This document shows, one piece after another, positions 1 through 5,964 of a DNA stretch of 7,502 bases. Each line of letters starts with the position of its first letter. The stretch's first letter is position 1. A program made the translations under genes and the position numbers. The notes below the pieces were generated by a model. The model saw only the letters and a list, made by a program, of their open reading frames with translations. It did not search any database and was not told the origin of the DNA. This stretch comes from Actinomycetota bacterium (lineage in GTDB: Bacteria; Actinomycetota; Thermoleophilia; Gaiellales; Gaiellaceae): contig JACDBY010000481.1 of the NCBI GenBank assembly GCA_013694685.1, forward strand, positions 1-7,502, written 5' to 3'.

Positions 1-926
1 GGAGGGCGCTCGTCGAACGAATCGAACGGCACGCAGTCGCGTTCGCGACCGCGCTCGAGTACGAGAGCGCGGGTACCGCCGAGTTCCTCGTCGACGGCGA
101 CGAGGTGTTCTTTCTCGAGCTCAACGGGCGGATCCAGGTCGAGCATCCGGTGACCGAGGCCGTGACGGGCCTCGACCTCGTCGAGCTCCAGCTCCGGGTT
201 GCGGACGGCGAGGCGCTCGCAGGCGTCACGACCGCGACACAGGGGCATGCGGTCGAGGCACGCCTGTATGCAGAGGACCCGCTCACCTTCCTTCCACAGC
301 CCGGTCGCATCACGCGGCTCGAGCTGCCGACGTCGATCCGGGTCGACGCCGGGGTCGGCGAGGGCGATGAGGTCGGCGGTGGCTACGACCCGATGATCTC
401 GAAGCTGATCGCCCACGGACACGACCGCGACGACGCCCTCGATCGGCTCGCGACCGCGCTCGACGAGACCGTCGTCGAGGGCGTGACGACGAATCTGGCG
501 TTCCTCCGCTGGCTCGTCGCCCACCCGGCGTTCCGTCGCGCCGAGCTCGCGACCGACTTTCTCGACCGCTTTCCGCCGCTCTCACCGCCTCCCCGGGCGG
601 CGCCGGCTGGTCCCTGGCACGGAAGCTTTCGACTCAACCTGCCCCCGTCGACACCGCAACCCGCGCCGGTCGTGGACTCCGAGGCAGCGGGTATCGCAGC
701 GGTCGGCGATGGTCGCGTGACCGCCCCGATGCCCGGTAAGGTGATCGACGTCAAGGTGGCGGCCGGCGAGCGCGTCGACTCGCACCAGCCGCTCGTCGTG
801 ATCGAGGCGATGAAGATGGAGCAGATCGTCTCGGCGCCGTACGGCGGCGGCGTACGCTCGGTCGACGTGAAGGTGGGCGATCAGGTGACGACCGGGGCGC
901 TCCTCGTCGAGCTGGAGACCGGATGA
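1..926 (+). CDS. Acyl-CoA carboxylase alpha subunit (biotin carboxylase + biotin carrier), C-terminal part
   Basis: This is the last ~307 residues of a biotin carboxylase/BCCP fusion; the 5' end lies outside the window and the frame is open from base 3. The subunit carboxylates its own biotin with ATP and bicarbonate and passes CO2 to the carboxyltransferase. Seen: the biotin carboxylase active-site segment [14 protein letters not shown] (bases 117-158; most relatives have T or P where this has G), then [21 protein letters not shown], which matches the conserved GHAVE-R-AEDP block containing the catalytic Arg. A Pro/Ala-rich linker (about 570-700) follows, then a C-terminal biotinyl domain with EAMKMEQ; the biotin-accepting Lys codon is at 813-815. 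The stop overlaps the next start as ATGA (923-926), so the two genes are probably translationally coupled. The beta partner suggests methylcrotonyl-CoA carboxylase alpha (liuD/accA1-like), but actinobacterial alpha subunits can serve several beta subunits, so I give no symbol. Confidence 0.95.
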   Translation, partial: RALVERIERHAVAFATALEYESAGTAEFLVDGDEVFFLELNGRIQVEHPVTEAVTGLDLVELQLRVADGEALAGVTTATQGHAVEARLYAEDPLTFLPQPGRITRLELPTSIRVDAGVGEGDEVGGGYDPMISKLIAHGHDRDDALDRLATALDETVVEGVTTNLAFLRWLVAHPAFRRAELATDFLDRFPPLSPPPRAAPAGPWHGSFRLNLPPSTPQPAPVVDSEAAGIAAVGDGRVTAPMPGKVIDVKVAAGERVDSHQPLVVIEAMKMEQIVSAPYGGGVRSVDVKVGDQVTTGALLVELETG

Positions 927-2479
927 CCGTCCTCTCGAGCCACCTCGTCCGCGACGACGCGTTCGAGCGCCGGGCGTCCCGCATGGCGGAGCTCGTCGAG
1001 GAGCTGCGCGAGCGCACGGCCCTCGTCGCCGCCGGTGGCGGCGAGCGCTCGCTGGAGCGCCACCGCTCGAGGGGAAAGCTCCCCGTCCGGGAGCGCATCG
1101 ACCGCCTCGTCGATCCCGGCTCCGCGTTCCTCGAGCTGAATGCGCTCGCCGCGTGGGACGTCTACGACGGTCAGGCACCCTCGGCGGGGATCGTCACCGG
1201 GGTCGGGATCGTCGAGGGCCGGGCCTCCGTGATCGTCGCGAACGACGCCACCGTCAAGGGCGGCACGTACTTCCCGCTCACCGTGAAGAAACACCTGCGG
1301 GCACAGGAGGTGGCGGAGCAGAACCACCTGCCATGTCTCTACCTGGTCGACTCGGGTGGCGCGTTTCTGCCGCTTCAGGACGAGGTCTTCCCCGACCGCG
1401 AGCACTTCGGACGGATCTTCTTCAACCAGGCGCGCATGTCGGCGAAGGGGATCCCGCAGATCGCCGTCGTGATGGGCTCGTGCACAGCGGGGGGCGCCTA
1501 CGTCCCGGCGATGTCGGACGAGACGATCATCGTCCGGGGGACGGGCACGATCTTCATCGGTGGCCCACCGCTTGTGAAGGCGGCGACCGGCGAGGAGGTG
1601 ACGGCCGAGGAGCTCGGCGGCGCGGACGTCCACACGCGCCTCTCCGGCGTCGCCGACCACTACGCGACCTCCGACGAGCACGCCCTCGCGCTCACGCGCC
1701 AGATCGTCCGTTCGCTCGGCGATCCGTCTCCCGTCCCGTGGCAGCTGAGCGCGCCCGAGGCCCCGGTCGCCGACCCGGCCGACCTGCACGGCCTCGTCCC
1801 CGAGGACTTCCGCCACGAGCTCGACCCGCTCGAGCTGATCGCGCGAATCGTCGACGGCAGCCGCTTCCACGAGTTCAAGGCGCTCTATGGCGCGACGCTC
1901 GTCTGCGGCTTCGCGCGGATCGAGGGCTTCCCGGTCGGGATCCTCGCGAACCGCGGGATCCTCTTCCCCGAGTCGTCGCAGAAGGGCGCGCACTTCATCG
2001 AGCTCGCGTGCAAGCGACGGATTCCGCTCGTCTTCCTGCAGAACATCACCGGCTTCATGGTGGGACGGGAGTACGAGGAGGCCGGGATCGCGCGTGACGG
2101 AGCGAAGCTCGTGATGGCCGTCGCATGCGCCGAGGTGCCCAAGTTCACGGTCGTGACGGGAGGCTCGTTCGGCGCGGGGAACTACGCGATGTGCGGGCGC
2201 GCGTATGCGCCGCGGCAGCTCTGGATGTGGCCCAACGCCAGGATCTCGGTAATGGGCGGTGAGCAGGCGGCGACCGTGCTGACGATGGTGGGCGACGCCG
2301 ATCCGGAGGAGATCCGCTCGAAGTACGAGCGCGAGGGCTCGCCGTACTACTCGACCGCCCGGCTCTGGGACGACGGGATCATCGACCCGCGCGACACCCG
2401 CCGCGTCGTCGCCCTCGGTCTCGCCGCCGCCGCGAACGCACCCGTCCCCGAGACGACGTACGGCGTGTTCCGGATGTGA
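923..2479 (+). CDS. liuB: Methylcrotonyl-CoA carboxylase-type carboxyltransferase (beta subunit)
   Basis: A complete 518-residue carboxyltransferase, close to the usual ~535 of the family. It transfers carboxyl from biotin to the acyl-CoA substrate, by family 3-methylcrotonyl-CoA in leucine catabolism. Seen: [21 protein letters not shown] (residues 38-58; typical N-terminal CT block), [23 protein letters not shown] (107-129), [21 protein letters not shown] (143-163), the first oxyanion-hole region [16 protein letters not shown] (185-200), then [18 protein letters not shown] (371-388), and the second glycine-rich block [16 protein letters not shown] (413-428) followed by [17 protein letters not shown]. 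The 'QNITGFMVG' stretch separates MCC/geranyl-CoA-type enzymes from propionyl-CoA carboxylases, which have 'TPGFLPG'. The ATG at 923 has GGAG at 914-917 and overlaps the alpha stop. No other leucine-pathway gene follows; the unit ends at hairpins. A geranyl-CoA or other branched acyl-CoA specificity is possible. AccD1 is the mycobacterial name for this type. Confidence 0.95.
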   Translation: MTVLSSHLVRDDAFERRASRMAELVEELRERTALVAAGGGERSLERHRSRGKLPVRERIDRLVDPGSAFLELNALAAWDVYDGQAPSAGIVTGVGIVEGRASVIVANDATVKGGTYFPLTVKKHLRAQEVAEQNHLPCLYLVDSGGAFLPLQDEVFPDREHFGRIFFNQARMSAKGIPQIAVVMGSCTAGGAYVPAMSDETIIVRGTGTIFIGGPPLVKAATGEEVTAEELGGADVHTRLSGVADHYATSDEHALALTRQIVRSLGDPSPVPWQLSAPEAPVADPADLHGLVPEDFRHELDPLELIARIVDGSRFHEFKALYGATLVCGFARIEGFPVGILANRGILFPESSQKGAHFIELACKRRIPLVFLQNITGFMVGREYEEAGIARDGAKLVMAVACAEVPKFTVVTGGSFGAGNYAMCGRAYAPRQLWMWPNARISVMGGEQAATVLTMVGDADPEEIRSKYEREGSPYYSTARLWDDGIIDPRDTRRVVALGLAAAANAPVPETTYGVFRM

Positions 2480-2490
2480 CGGGAGAGCGC

Positions 2491-2508
2491 GTGTCCGAAG
2501 TCGGACAC
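2491..2508 (+). repeat. Short inverted repeat GTGTCCG/CGGACAC after the carboxylase genes
   Basis: GTGTCCGA (2491-2498) and TCGGACAC (2501-2508) are perfect inverted arms. As RNA this gives a 7-bp stem with an AAGT loop, starting 12 nt after the beta-subunit stop. It shares the GTGTCCG/CGGACAC arms with the longer stem-loop at 2532-2559, so the left arm here could also pair with the right arm there. It is either part of a transcription end signal or a member of a dispersed hairpin repeat. There is no T-run. Confidence 0.55.
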
Positions 2509-2531
2509 CGCGTTCGTGCGCACGTTTCCGA

Positions 2532-2559
2532 CACGTGTCCGACTTCAGTCGGACACGTG
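2532..2559 (+). terminator. Strong stem-loop, probable terminator of the carboxylase operon
   Basis: CACGTGTCCGAC (2532-2543) and GTCGGACACGTG (2548-2559) are perfect 12-bp arms around a TTCA loop. It lies 52 nt after the carboxyltransferase stop and before the next gene's promoter. The 3' flank is GCTCTGCTGCTCC, T-rich only in a scattered way, so this is not a textbook Rho-independent terminator; U-poor hairpin terminators are often proposed in high-GC actinobacteria. The inner stem and the flank recur at 3135-3163. Confidence 0.6.
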
Positions 2560-2578
2560 CTCTGCTGCTCCGCGGGGC

Positions 2579-2584
2579 TAGCGT
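2579..2584 (+). promoter_or_regulatory. -10 box TAGCGT of a leaderless-type promoter
   Basis: TAGCGT fits TANNNT and ends exactly 6 nt before the ATG at 2591, which would place the transcription start at or next to the A of the start codon. No Shine-Dalgarno lies between box and ATG. I see no good -35 hexamer about 17 nt upstream. The same spacing occurs before the gene at 4370, and 7 nt before the gene starting at 7026. Confidence 0.55.
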
Positions 2585-2590
2585 AACGAC

Positions 2591-3121
2591 ATGGACGCGC
2601 GTCCCGTCCTCGAGCTGATCGCCGCGGCCAGGCCGACCCGCGCATTCACATTCGTCGGAATCGGAGGCCACGGCGCGGCCGGCAAGTCGACGCTCGCGCA
2701 TCGGATCGAGGCCGCCCAGCTCGTGGGCACCGACGAGTTCTGGGACGGCGATGGCTTCGACCTCGAGCGCCTCCGCGCGGATGTGTTCGAGCCGCTCCTC
2801 GAGGGACGTGCGGCGCAGTACGACGCATGGAACTGGGCTCGCCGCCGAGCCGGTCGCTCGCGGACGGTCGAGCCGACCGGTGTCGTCGTGGTCGAGGGCG
2901 TGTGCGCCCTGCACCGGATGTTCCGCGACGCCTACGACGTCCGCGTCTGGGTCGAGACGCCGGCGGACGTGCGTCTCGCGCGCGGTGTGGCGCGCGACGG
3001 CGAGGCCGCGAGAGCGACGTGGGTCGAGCGCTGGATGCCGATGGAGGACCGCTATGTCGAGCGGGACGATCCTGTCCCCTCCGCCCACCTCGTTGTCGAC
3101 GGCAGCCACCCGCTCGATTGA
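2591..3121 (+). CDS. Uridine-kinase-like P-loop ATPase/kinase
   Basis: A 176-residue P-loop NTPase of the uridine kinase/phosphoribulokinase-like group, a cytoplasmic enzyme predicted to phosphorylate a nucleoside or other small molecule. Seen: Walker A GHGAAGKST (residues 26-34), a TDEFW segment (47-51) at the place of the substrate-binding Asp motif of uridine kinases, a hydrophobic Walker-B-like strand GVVVVEGV (97-104), and a basic lid-like stretch RLARGVARD (128-136) followed by ERWMPMEDRY. It is shorter than classical Udk (~210), like many actinobacterial 'uridine kinase-like' proteins whose substrate is not established, so no symbol is given. ATG 2591 is chosen because of the TANNNT box 6 nt upstream; there is no SD. 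It sits alone between hairpins at 2532-2559 and 3135-3156, so it is likely a single-gene transcript. Confidence 0.87.
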   Translation: MDARPVLELIAAARPTRAFTFVGIGGHGAAGKSTLAHRIEAAQLVGTDEFWDGDGFDLERLRADVFEPLLEGRAAQYDAWNWARRRAGRSRTVEPTGVVVVEGVCALHRMFRDAYDVRVWVETPADVRLARGVARDGEAARATWVERWMPMEDRYVERDDPVPSAHLVVDGSHPLD

Positions 3122-3134
3122 GGCGTCCGACTCG

Positions 3135-3156
3135 GTGTCGGGCTTCGGCCCCACAC
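3135..3156 (+). terminator. Stem-loop with TTCG tetraloop after the kinase-like gene
   Basis: GTGTcGGGC (3135-3143), loop TTCG (3144-3147), GCCCcACAC (3148-3156): a 4+4 bp stem with one C-C mismatch, closed by the very stable C(UUCG)G tetraloop. It begins 13 nt after the stop at 3121. It aligns without gaps to 2535-2563 over 29 positions (23 identical), including the downstream flank ACACGTGCTCT, and two stem pairs have changed on both sides. An alternative 7-bp stem (3125-3131 with 3137-3143) would exclude it. There is no T-run. Confidence 0.55.
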
Positions 3157-3226
3157 GTGCTCTTCCCATCGTCCGCAACTACGGCGAAGATGCACGCATC
3201 CAGGCCCTGTCAACGGAGGTAGCCCG

Positions 3227-3655
3227 ATGCGCGTCAGCCCGACCACCGGCATCGCCCTTGTCGCTCTCTTCTTCGCCCTCGGTGGCTCGGCGGTCGCCGT
3301 CACCGAAGCGGTGAAGCCACAGGCCCGCTGCCAGCCGGGTGCGGTGCGCGCGTTCGTGAGCGTGACCGGAGACCCGACGAAGAGCCTCGCGAACCTGCCC
3401 GACCAGTTCACGAGCACGAAGGCGCTCTTCGGCGCCCGCTTCAACTGCGCGGGCGCCGCGCCCCAGGCTCGGCGCGTGAATGTCGGCGTCTACGAGGTGC
3501 GTTTCCCCGGCACGACCTCCACGATTGCGACGGCGAGCGCGGGCGCGGCCGAGGTCACGGTCGCCAACCTGGGCGGCGGGACGTTCCGCGTGAGCTTGTG
3601 GGTTCCCGGCCGCGCGGACGCGATCGACACGCCGTTCGTGGTCTTCGCCGTCTAG
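3227..3655 (+). CDS. Small exported protein of unknown function, Thermoleophilia-style signal sequence
   Basis: A 142-residue protein I cannot assign to a named family. It begins with a short positive n-region (R2), a hydrophobic segment at about residues 8-25 (GIALVALFFALGGSAVAV) and a likely signal-peptidase I site after AVA (residue 24). The mature part is Ala/Val/Gly/Thr-rich and looks like alternating beta strands, with two Cys (35 and 74) that could form a disulfide outside the cell, and ends in DTPFVVFAV. The N-terminal 'ALFFALGGSAVA' and the C-terminal 'xPFxVxxx' pattern resemble a large set of uncharacterised exported proteins in Solirubrobacterales/Gaiellales. The start is well supported by GGAGGT (3215-3220), 6 nt before ATG. 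It is convergent with the TetR gene, 32 nt away. Probable role: extracytoplasmic, unknown. Confidence 0.85.
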   Translation: MRVSPTTGIALVALFFALGGSAVAVTEAVKPQARCQPGAVRAFVSVTGDPTKSLANLPDQFTSTKALFGARFNCAGAAPQARRVNVGVYEVRFPGTTSTIATASAGAAEVTVANLGGGTFRVSLWVPGRADAIDTPFVVFAV

Positions 3656-3687
3656 AACGCGGGGGCTGCGCTTCCGGTCTGTCGACG

Positions 3688-4287
3688 TCAGCGGCCGACG
3701 GCGACGTCCGCGAGGAGCAGCTCGCCCAGCCTGCGCGCGCGACGGGCTGCCTCGCGATCTCCCTCGCCCGCAGAGACGATCGAGCCCTTCATCAGGATGT
3801 GCCACTGCCGCGAGAAGGCGTCCGGATCGTCGACGCCGAACTCGCGGGCGAGACCCGCGACGAACGAGCGGATCGTTGCGAGGTGCTCGACGCTCGCGCG
3901 ACGAACAGCGCTCTCCCCTTCGGTGATCTCGAGCAGGACGTTGACGAACGAGCAGCCTTCGAAGGTCTCGAGCTGGAACCAGTCGTGGAAGACGTCGAAG
4001 ATCGCGAGCAGTCGGTCGCCGGGGGTCTCCGCGCGCCGCGCGACCTCGTCCTGGAGCCAGTCCCGTGTCCAGCGCTGCTCGCGTACGCGCAGGAACTCGA
4101 GCACGAGCTCGTCCTTCGAGGCGAAGTTCCGGTAGAGCGTCATCTTCGCGACGCCCGACTCCGTGACGATCGCGTTGATCCCCACCGCACGGATCCCACG
4201 ACGCGAGAAGAGGTCGTAGGCGGCGTCGACGATCCGCCCTCGCGCCCCGGAGGCGTTCGCTGGTGCCGGTACCACCGGCTCCGTCAT
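3688..4287 (-). CDS. TetR/AcrR-family transcriptional regulator
   Basis: A 199-residue one-component repressor-type regulator, counted from the ATG at 4287. Seen: N-terminal TetR DNA-binding domain at about residues 16-65 (RGRIVDAAYDLFSRRGI, then VTESGVAKMTLYRNFASKDEL, the recognition-helix region ending in the hallmark LYRNFxSKDEL), followed by an all-helical ligand/dimer domain with GCSFVNVLLE (111-120). The ligand cannot be read from sequence. A GTG at 4305 would add 6 residues; I prefer ATG 4287 because AGGGG lies 8 nt upstream of it and inside that extension. It is divergent from the cupin gene at 4370, with 82 bp between, so autoregulation and control of the cupins is the simplest inference. 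Confidence 0.93.
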   Translation of the reverse strand: MTEPVVPAPANASGARGRIVDAAYDLFSRRGIRAVGINAIVTESGVAKMTLYRNFASKDELVLEFLRVREQRWTRDWLQDEVARRAETPGDRLLAIFDVFHDWFQLETFEGCSFVNVLLEITEGESAVRRASVEHLATIRSFVAGLAREFGVDDPDAFSRQWHILMKGSIVSAGEGDREAARRARRLGELLLADVAVGR

Positions 4288-4294
4288 CGCGGCG

Positions 4295-4303
4295 TCCCCT
4301 TCC
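4295..4303 (-). promoter_or_regulatory. Shine-Dalgarno that decides the TetR start
   Basis: On the minus strand GGAAGGGGA (4303 to 4295) places AGGGG 8 nt before the ATG at 4287. The upstream in-frame GTG (4305) overlaps the left edge of this site and has no SD of its own, so translation most likely begins at 4287. Confidence 0.55.
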
Positions 4304-4320
4304 ACTGACGTCTGCGGGTC

Positions 4321-4326
4321 ATCGTA
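4321..4326 (-). promoter_or_regulatory. Possible -10 box TACGAT for the TetR gene
   Basis: The minus strand reads TACGAT (4326 to 4321), fitting TANNNT. A start 6-7 nt downstream would give a leader of about 27 nt before ATG 4287, containing the AGGGG Shine-Dalgarno. No convincing -35 is visible. Confidence 0.4.
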
Positions 4327-4357
4327 TCCGGCTTTCTCGACGCGGCCGCGGGGCGAG

Positions 4358-4363
4358 TAAGCT
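4358..4363 (+). promoter_or_regulatory. -10 box TAAGCT of a leaderless-type promoter for the first cupin
   Basis: TAAGCT fits TANNNT and ends exactly 6 nt before the GTG at 4370, the same spacing as at 2579-2584. There is no Shine-Dalgarno before the GTG. The weak candidate for -35 is TCGACG (4337-4342), with a short 15-nt spacer. The CGAG-TAAG-CTCG dyad overlaps the box. Confidence 0.55.
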
Positions 4364-4369
4364 CGATCC

Positions 4370-4759
4370 GTGGAGGCGCGCGCGATCGTCCCGGAGGAGC
4401 TTCAGTGGATCACCCGGCCGCACGAGCCGGACGAGCCCGCGCGACACACCGCCGAGCTGACGGAGCTCGCCGGCTTCACGCACACGAGGGCGAACATCTG
4501 GCGCTACGAGCCCGGCGCGAAGGGCCGCAGGCACCGCCACCCGTTCCAGGAAGAGACGTTCGTCGTGCTTTCGGGCACGCTCACGATGTACCTCGGGGAT
4601 CCGCCCGAGCGTCGGGACGTTCCGTTCGGTGGGCTGATCCACGTGCCACCTCGCACACCGCTCCAGACCGCGAACCATGGTGAGGACGACCTGCTGGTCT
4701 ACGCCTACGGCACCCCACCCGAGACCGAGCGGGCCGAGCTCCTCGCATCAGCGCTGTAG
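4370..4759 (+). CDS. Single-domain cupin with altered second motif
   Basis: A 129-residue cupin_2-type beta-barrel protein. Motif 1 is complete: G49-x5-H55-x-H57-x4-E62-x6-G69 (GAKGRRHRHPFQEETFVVLSG). Motif 2, normally PxGxxHxxxN, reads P93-P-R-T-P-L98-Q-T-A-N102: the Gly is Arg and the metal-binding His is Leu. Cupins bind a metal through two His and a Glu of motif 1 plus the His of motif 2, so this one has at best a three-ligand site or a non-metal role such as sugar or small-molecule binding. GTG 4370 is chosen because of the TANNNT box 6 nt upstream; the domain begins soon after. It is divergent from the TetR gene and 30 nt ahead of a second, only distantly similar cupin. The substrate cannot be deduced. 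Confidence 0.85.
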   Translation: MEARAIVPEELQWITRPHEPDEPARHTAELTELAGFTHTRANIWRYEPGAKGRRHRHPFQEETFVVLSGTLTMYLGDPPERRDVPFGGLIHVPPRTPLQTANHGEDDLLVYAYGTPPETERAELLASAL

Positions 4760-4789
4760 TCGCCTGCGTTTCGTGCGAGACTCCGACCC

Positions 4790-5155
4790 ATGAGCGCGTT
4801 CGACCGGCTGGACGAGGTCGCGCCGCTGCAACTCTTTCCGGGATTTCTCGCGCGGGCGATCCACGGCGAGGAGCTGACACTCGCCGTCGTCGAGATCGAT
4901 CCCGACGCCGACCTCCCCGAGCATCACCACGCGAACGAGCAGTTCGGGCTCGTGATCAGCGGCTCACTCCACTTCCGCGTCGGCGACGAGGAGCAGGAGC
5001 TCGAGGCGGGCGAAACATGGCGCATCTCGTCCGGGACGCCCCACTCGGCTCGCGCGGGTGCGGACGGCGCGGTCGTGCTCGACGTGTTCGCACCACCGCG
5101 CACCGACTGGCAGTCGCTCGCGACGTCGGAGCCGCAGTCGCCGCGCTGGCCCTGA
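4790..5155 (+). CDS. Single-domain cupin with intact metal-site residues
   Basis: A 121-residue cupin_2 protein. Motif 1 reads PEHHHANEQFGLVISG (43-58), the H-x-H-x3-Q form, with likely ligands H45, H47 and Q51. Motif 2, ISSGTPHSARA (79-89), supplies H85, so a full four-ligand metal site is expected, unlike the gene just upstream. Such small cupins act as metal-dependent isomerases/dioxygenases or as binding proteins; nothing here fixes the reaction. The ATG at 4790 has no Shine-Dalgarno; GAGACT (4777-4782), 7 nt upstream, is a poor TANNNT match, so it is either leaderless from a weak promoter or co-transcribed with the upstream cupin 30 nt away. It converges with the peptidase gene, 19 nt after its stop. 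Confidence 0.88.
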   Translation: MSAFDRLDEVAPLQLFPGFLARAIHGEELTLAVVEIDPDADLPEHHHANEQFGLVISGSLHFRVGDEEQELEAGETWRISSGTPHSARAGADGAVVLDVFAPPRTDWQSLATSEPQSPRWP

Positions 5156-5169
5156 GGGACGCGCGGTCG

Positions 5170-5183
5170 GGCGGTCAGCCGCC
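5170..5183. terminator. Small stem-loop at the convergent cupin/peptidase junction
   Basis: GGCGG (5170-5174), loop TCAG, CCGCC (5179-5183). It sits 15 nt after the cupin stop and contains the stop codon of the minus-strand peptidase. The stem is only 5 bp and there is no T-run, so it is a weak candidate for a shared end signal. Confidence 0.25.
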
Positions 5184-5804
5184 GGTCGTCGAGAAGTGCA
5201 TGTAGTCCTTCGTCTGCCCCGACCAGCTACCGCCCCAGCCCCAGCCGATCGAGGCGAACGCTCTGACGACGGCGGGGGTGACCATTCCCTTGTAGAGCCG
5301 TGTCCGGGTGATGTACCGCGCGCGCGTCGGGTCGCGAACGCGCCCGCAGCCGACGTAGGGATTCTCGCGCGGGTTGAGATCGACCGCGTGCCCGTAAGCG
5401 TGGTTCGACCAGTTGCCGCTGCCCGTCCCGCACGGGGACGGAACAGCCTTCCGGCACTCGAACGACCCGCTGACGTCGCCGTGCTCCGGGACGCCTTTCG
5501 GCCCGTAGATGTTGACACGCAGATACCGGATCGGGAATCTCAGCTCGTAGAGCCGCTCGAAGACCGCCTGCAGAGGCTTCGCGACGTCCTGATTCACGAC
5601 GAGCTGTCCGTTGTGGACGCGTCCGTCGAAGCCCCAGTGCTTCACTGTCAGGAGCCGCAGCTGGGAGAGCGGCACGGGACACCCGGGTCGCCAGAACTGT
5701 CCCTCGAGGTTCGCTCTCAGCGGCGCGGGCAGTGGCCGGACCGACGCGTTTGCAGTCGACTGGAACGCGACGAGTGCCAGGGGAATGGCGAGGAGCTTGA
5801 GCAC
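5175..5804 (-). CDS. Exported M15-family peptidoglycan peptidase (D-Ala-D-Ala carboxypeptidase/endopeptidase-like)
   Basis: A zinc peptidase that probably cleaves cell-wall peptides outside the membrane. Numbering from an upstream ATG at 5837 (220 residues): SFECRK (125-130) matches the substrate-binding S-x-x-x-R region; SNHAYGHAVD (144-153) is the SxHxxGxAxD signature with zinc ligands H146 and D153; KDYMHFS (210-216) gives the catalytic D211 and third ligand H214. Four Cys (53, 128, 136, 164) suggest disulfides, fitting an exported protein. I place the start at GTG 5804 (209 residues): it gives a clean signal peptide (MLKLLAIPLALVAFQ, cleavage near TANA) and has GAGGT 4 nt upstream. The ATG-ATG at 5837/5834 has no SD and would add an acidic, Ser/Gly-rich leader. 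It lies downstream of the YcaQ-like gene on the same strand, 139 nt from that stop to this GTG (106 nt to the upstream ATG). Substrate bond (D,D or L,D) undecided. Confidence 0.88.
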   Translation of the reverse strand: MLKLLAIPLALVAFQSTANASVRPLPAPLRANLEGQFWRPGCPVPLSQLRLLTVKHWGFDGRVHNGQLVVNQDVAKPLQAVFERLYELRFPIRYLRVNIYGPKGVPEHGDVSGSFECRKAVPSPCGTGSGNWSNHAYGHAVDLNPRENPYVGCGRVRDPTRARYITRTRLYKGMVTPAVVRAFASIGWGWGGSWSGQTKDYMHFSTTGG

Positions 5805-5885
5805 GACAACCTCAAGGCTGCCGCTCGAGCCCATCATCCGTCAAGTCGGCCCACGGACGAGGCCGTCCCTCGACCGACACCCCGG

Positions 5886-5900
5886 GGGCAGCGCCTGCCC
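5886..5900 (-). terminator. GGGCAG/CTGCCC stem-loop between the two minus-strand genes
   Basis: A perfect 6-bp inverted repeat with a 3-nt loop, about 45 nt past the YcaQ-like stop and about 80 nt before the peptidase GTG. It may be a weak terminator or processing site separating the two genes; GC-rich chance pairing is a real alternative. Confidence 0.3.
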
Positions 5901-5934
5901 GAGCGGCTGGCCAAGATCATCACCACGCCACCGA

Positions 5935-5964
5935 GGCTCGGTCCTAGGCCGGCTCGACCGAGCC
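5935..5964 (-). terminator. Stem-loop spanning the stop codon of the YcaQ-like gene
   Basis: GGCTCGGT (5935-5942) and ACCGAGCC (5957-5964) are perfect 8-bp arms around 14 nt that include the stop codon (5944-5946). The outer arm is also part of a tight palindrome ACCGAG-G-CTCGGT (5930-5942), so two alternative foldings exist. There is no T-run. It could contribute to transcript termination or 3'-end stability. Confidence 0.3.

Larger units (their letters stand above)
4288..4369. promoter_or_regulatory. Divergent TetR/cupin promoter region with candidate operator dyads
   Basis: The 82 bp between the two start codons hold outward-facing -10-like boxes (4321-4326 minus, 4358-4363 plus). Between and over them are CTCG (4336-4339), the perfect 10-bp palindrome CGCGGCCGCG (4341-4350), CGAG (4354-4357) and CTCG (4362-4365). 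CGAG/CTCG form a dyad overlapping the cupin -10 box, a position suited to a repressor. GC-rich palindromes arise easily by chance here, so the exact operator is uncertain. Confidence 0.4.

Noticed and set aside
2516..2537. Small dyads GTGCGCAC (2516-2523) and CACGT...ACGTG (2521-2537) between the two stem-loops
   Set aside because: They are short, overlap each other and the stronger stem at 2532-2559, and add nothing beyond it.
881..3178. A 765-residue open frame on the minus strand across the carboxyltransferase and kinase-like genes
   Set aside because: It is antisense to two genes with unmistakable family motifs. Its translation is Arg/Asp/Val-rich low-complexity sequence with no domain. 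Long antisense open frames are expected at this GC content.
3598..4308. A 236-residue plus-strand frame opposite the TetR gene
   Set aside because: The minus strand encodes a clear TetR helix-turn-helix. The plus-strand product has no motif and overlaps the exported-protein gene's 3' end.
4341..4350. The 10-bp palindrome CGCGGCCGCG considered alone as a TetR operator
   Set aside because: Pure G/C palindromes of this size are common by chance here and TetR operators are usually longer. It is kept only as part of the wider promoter region.
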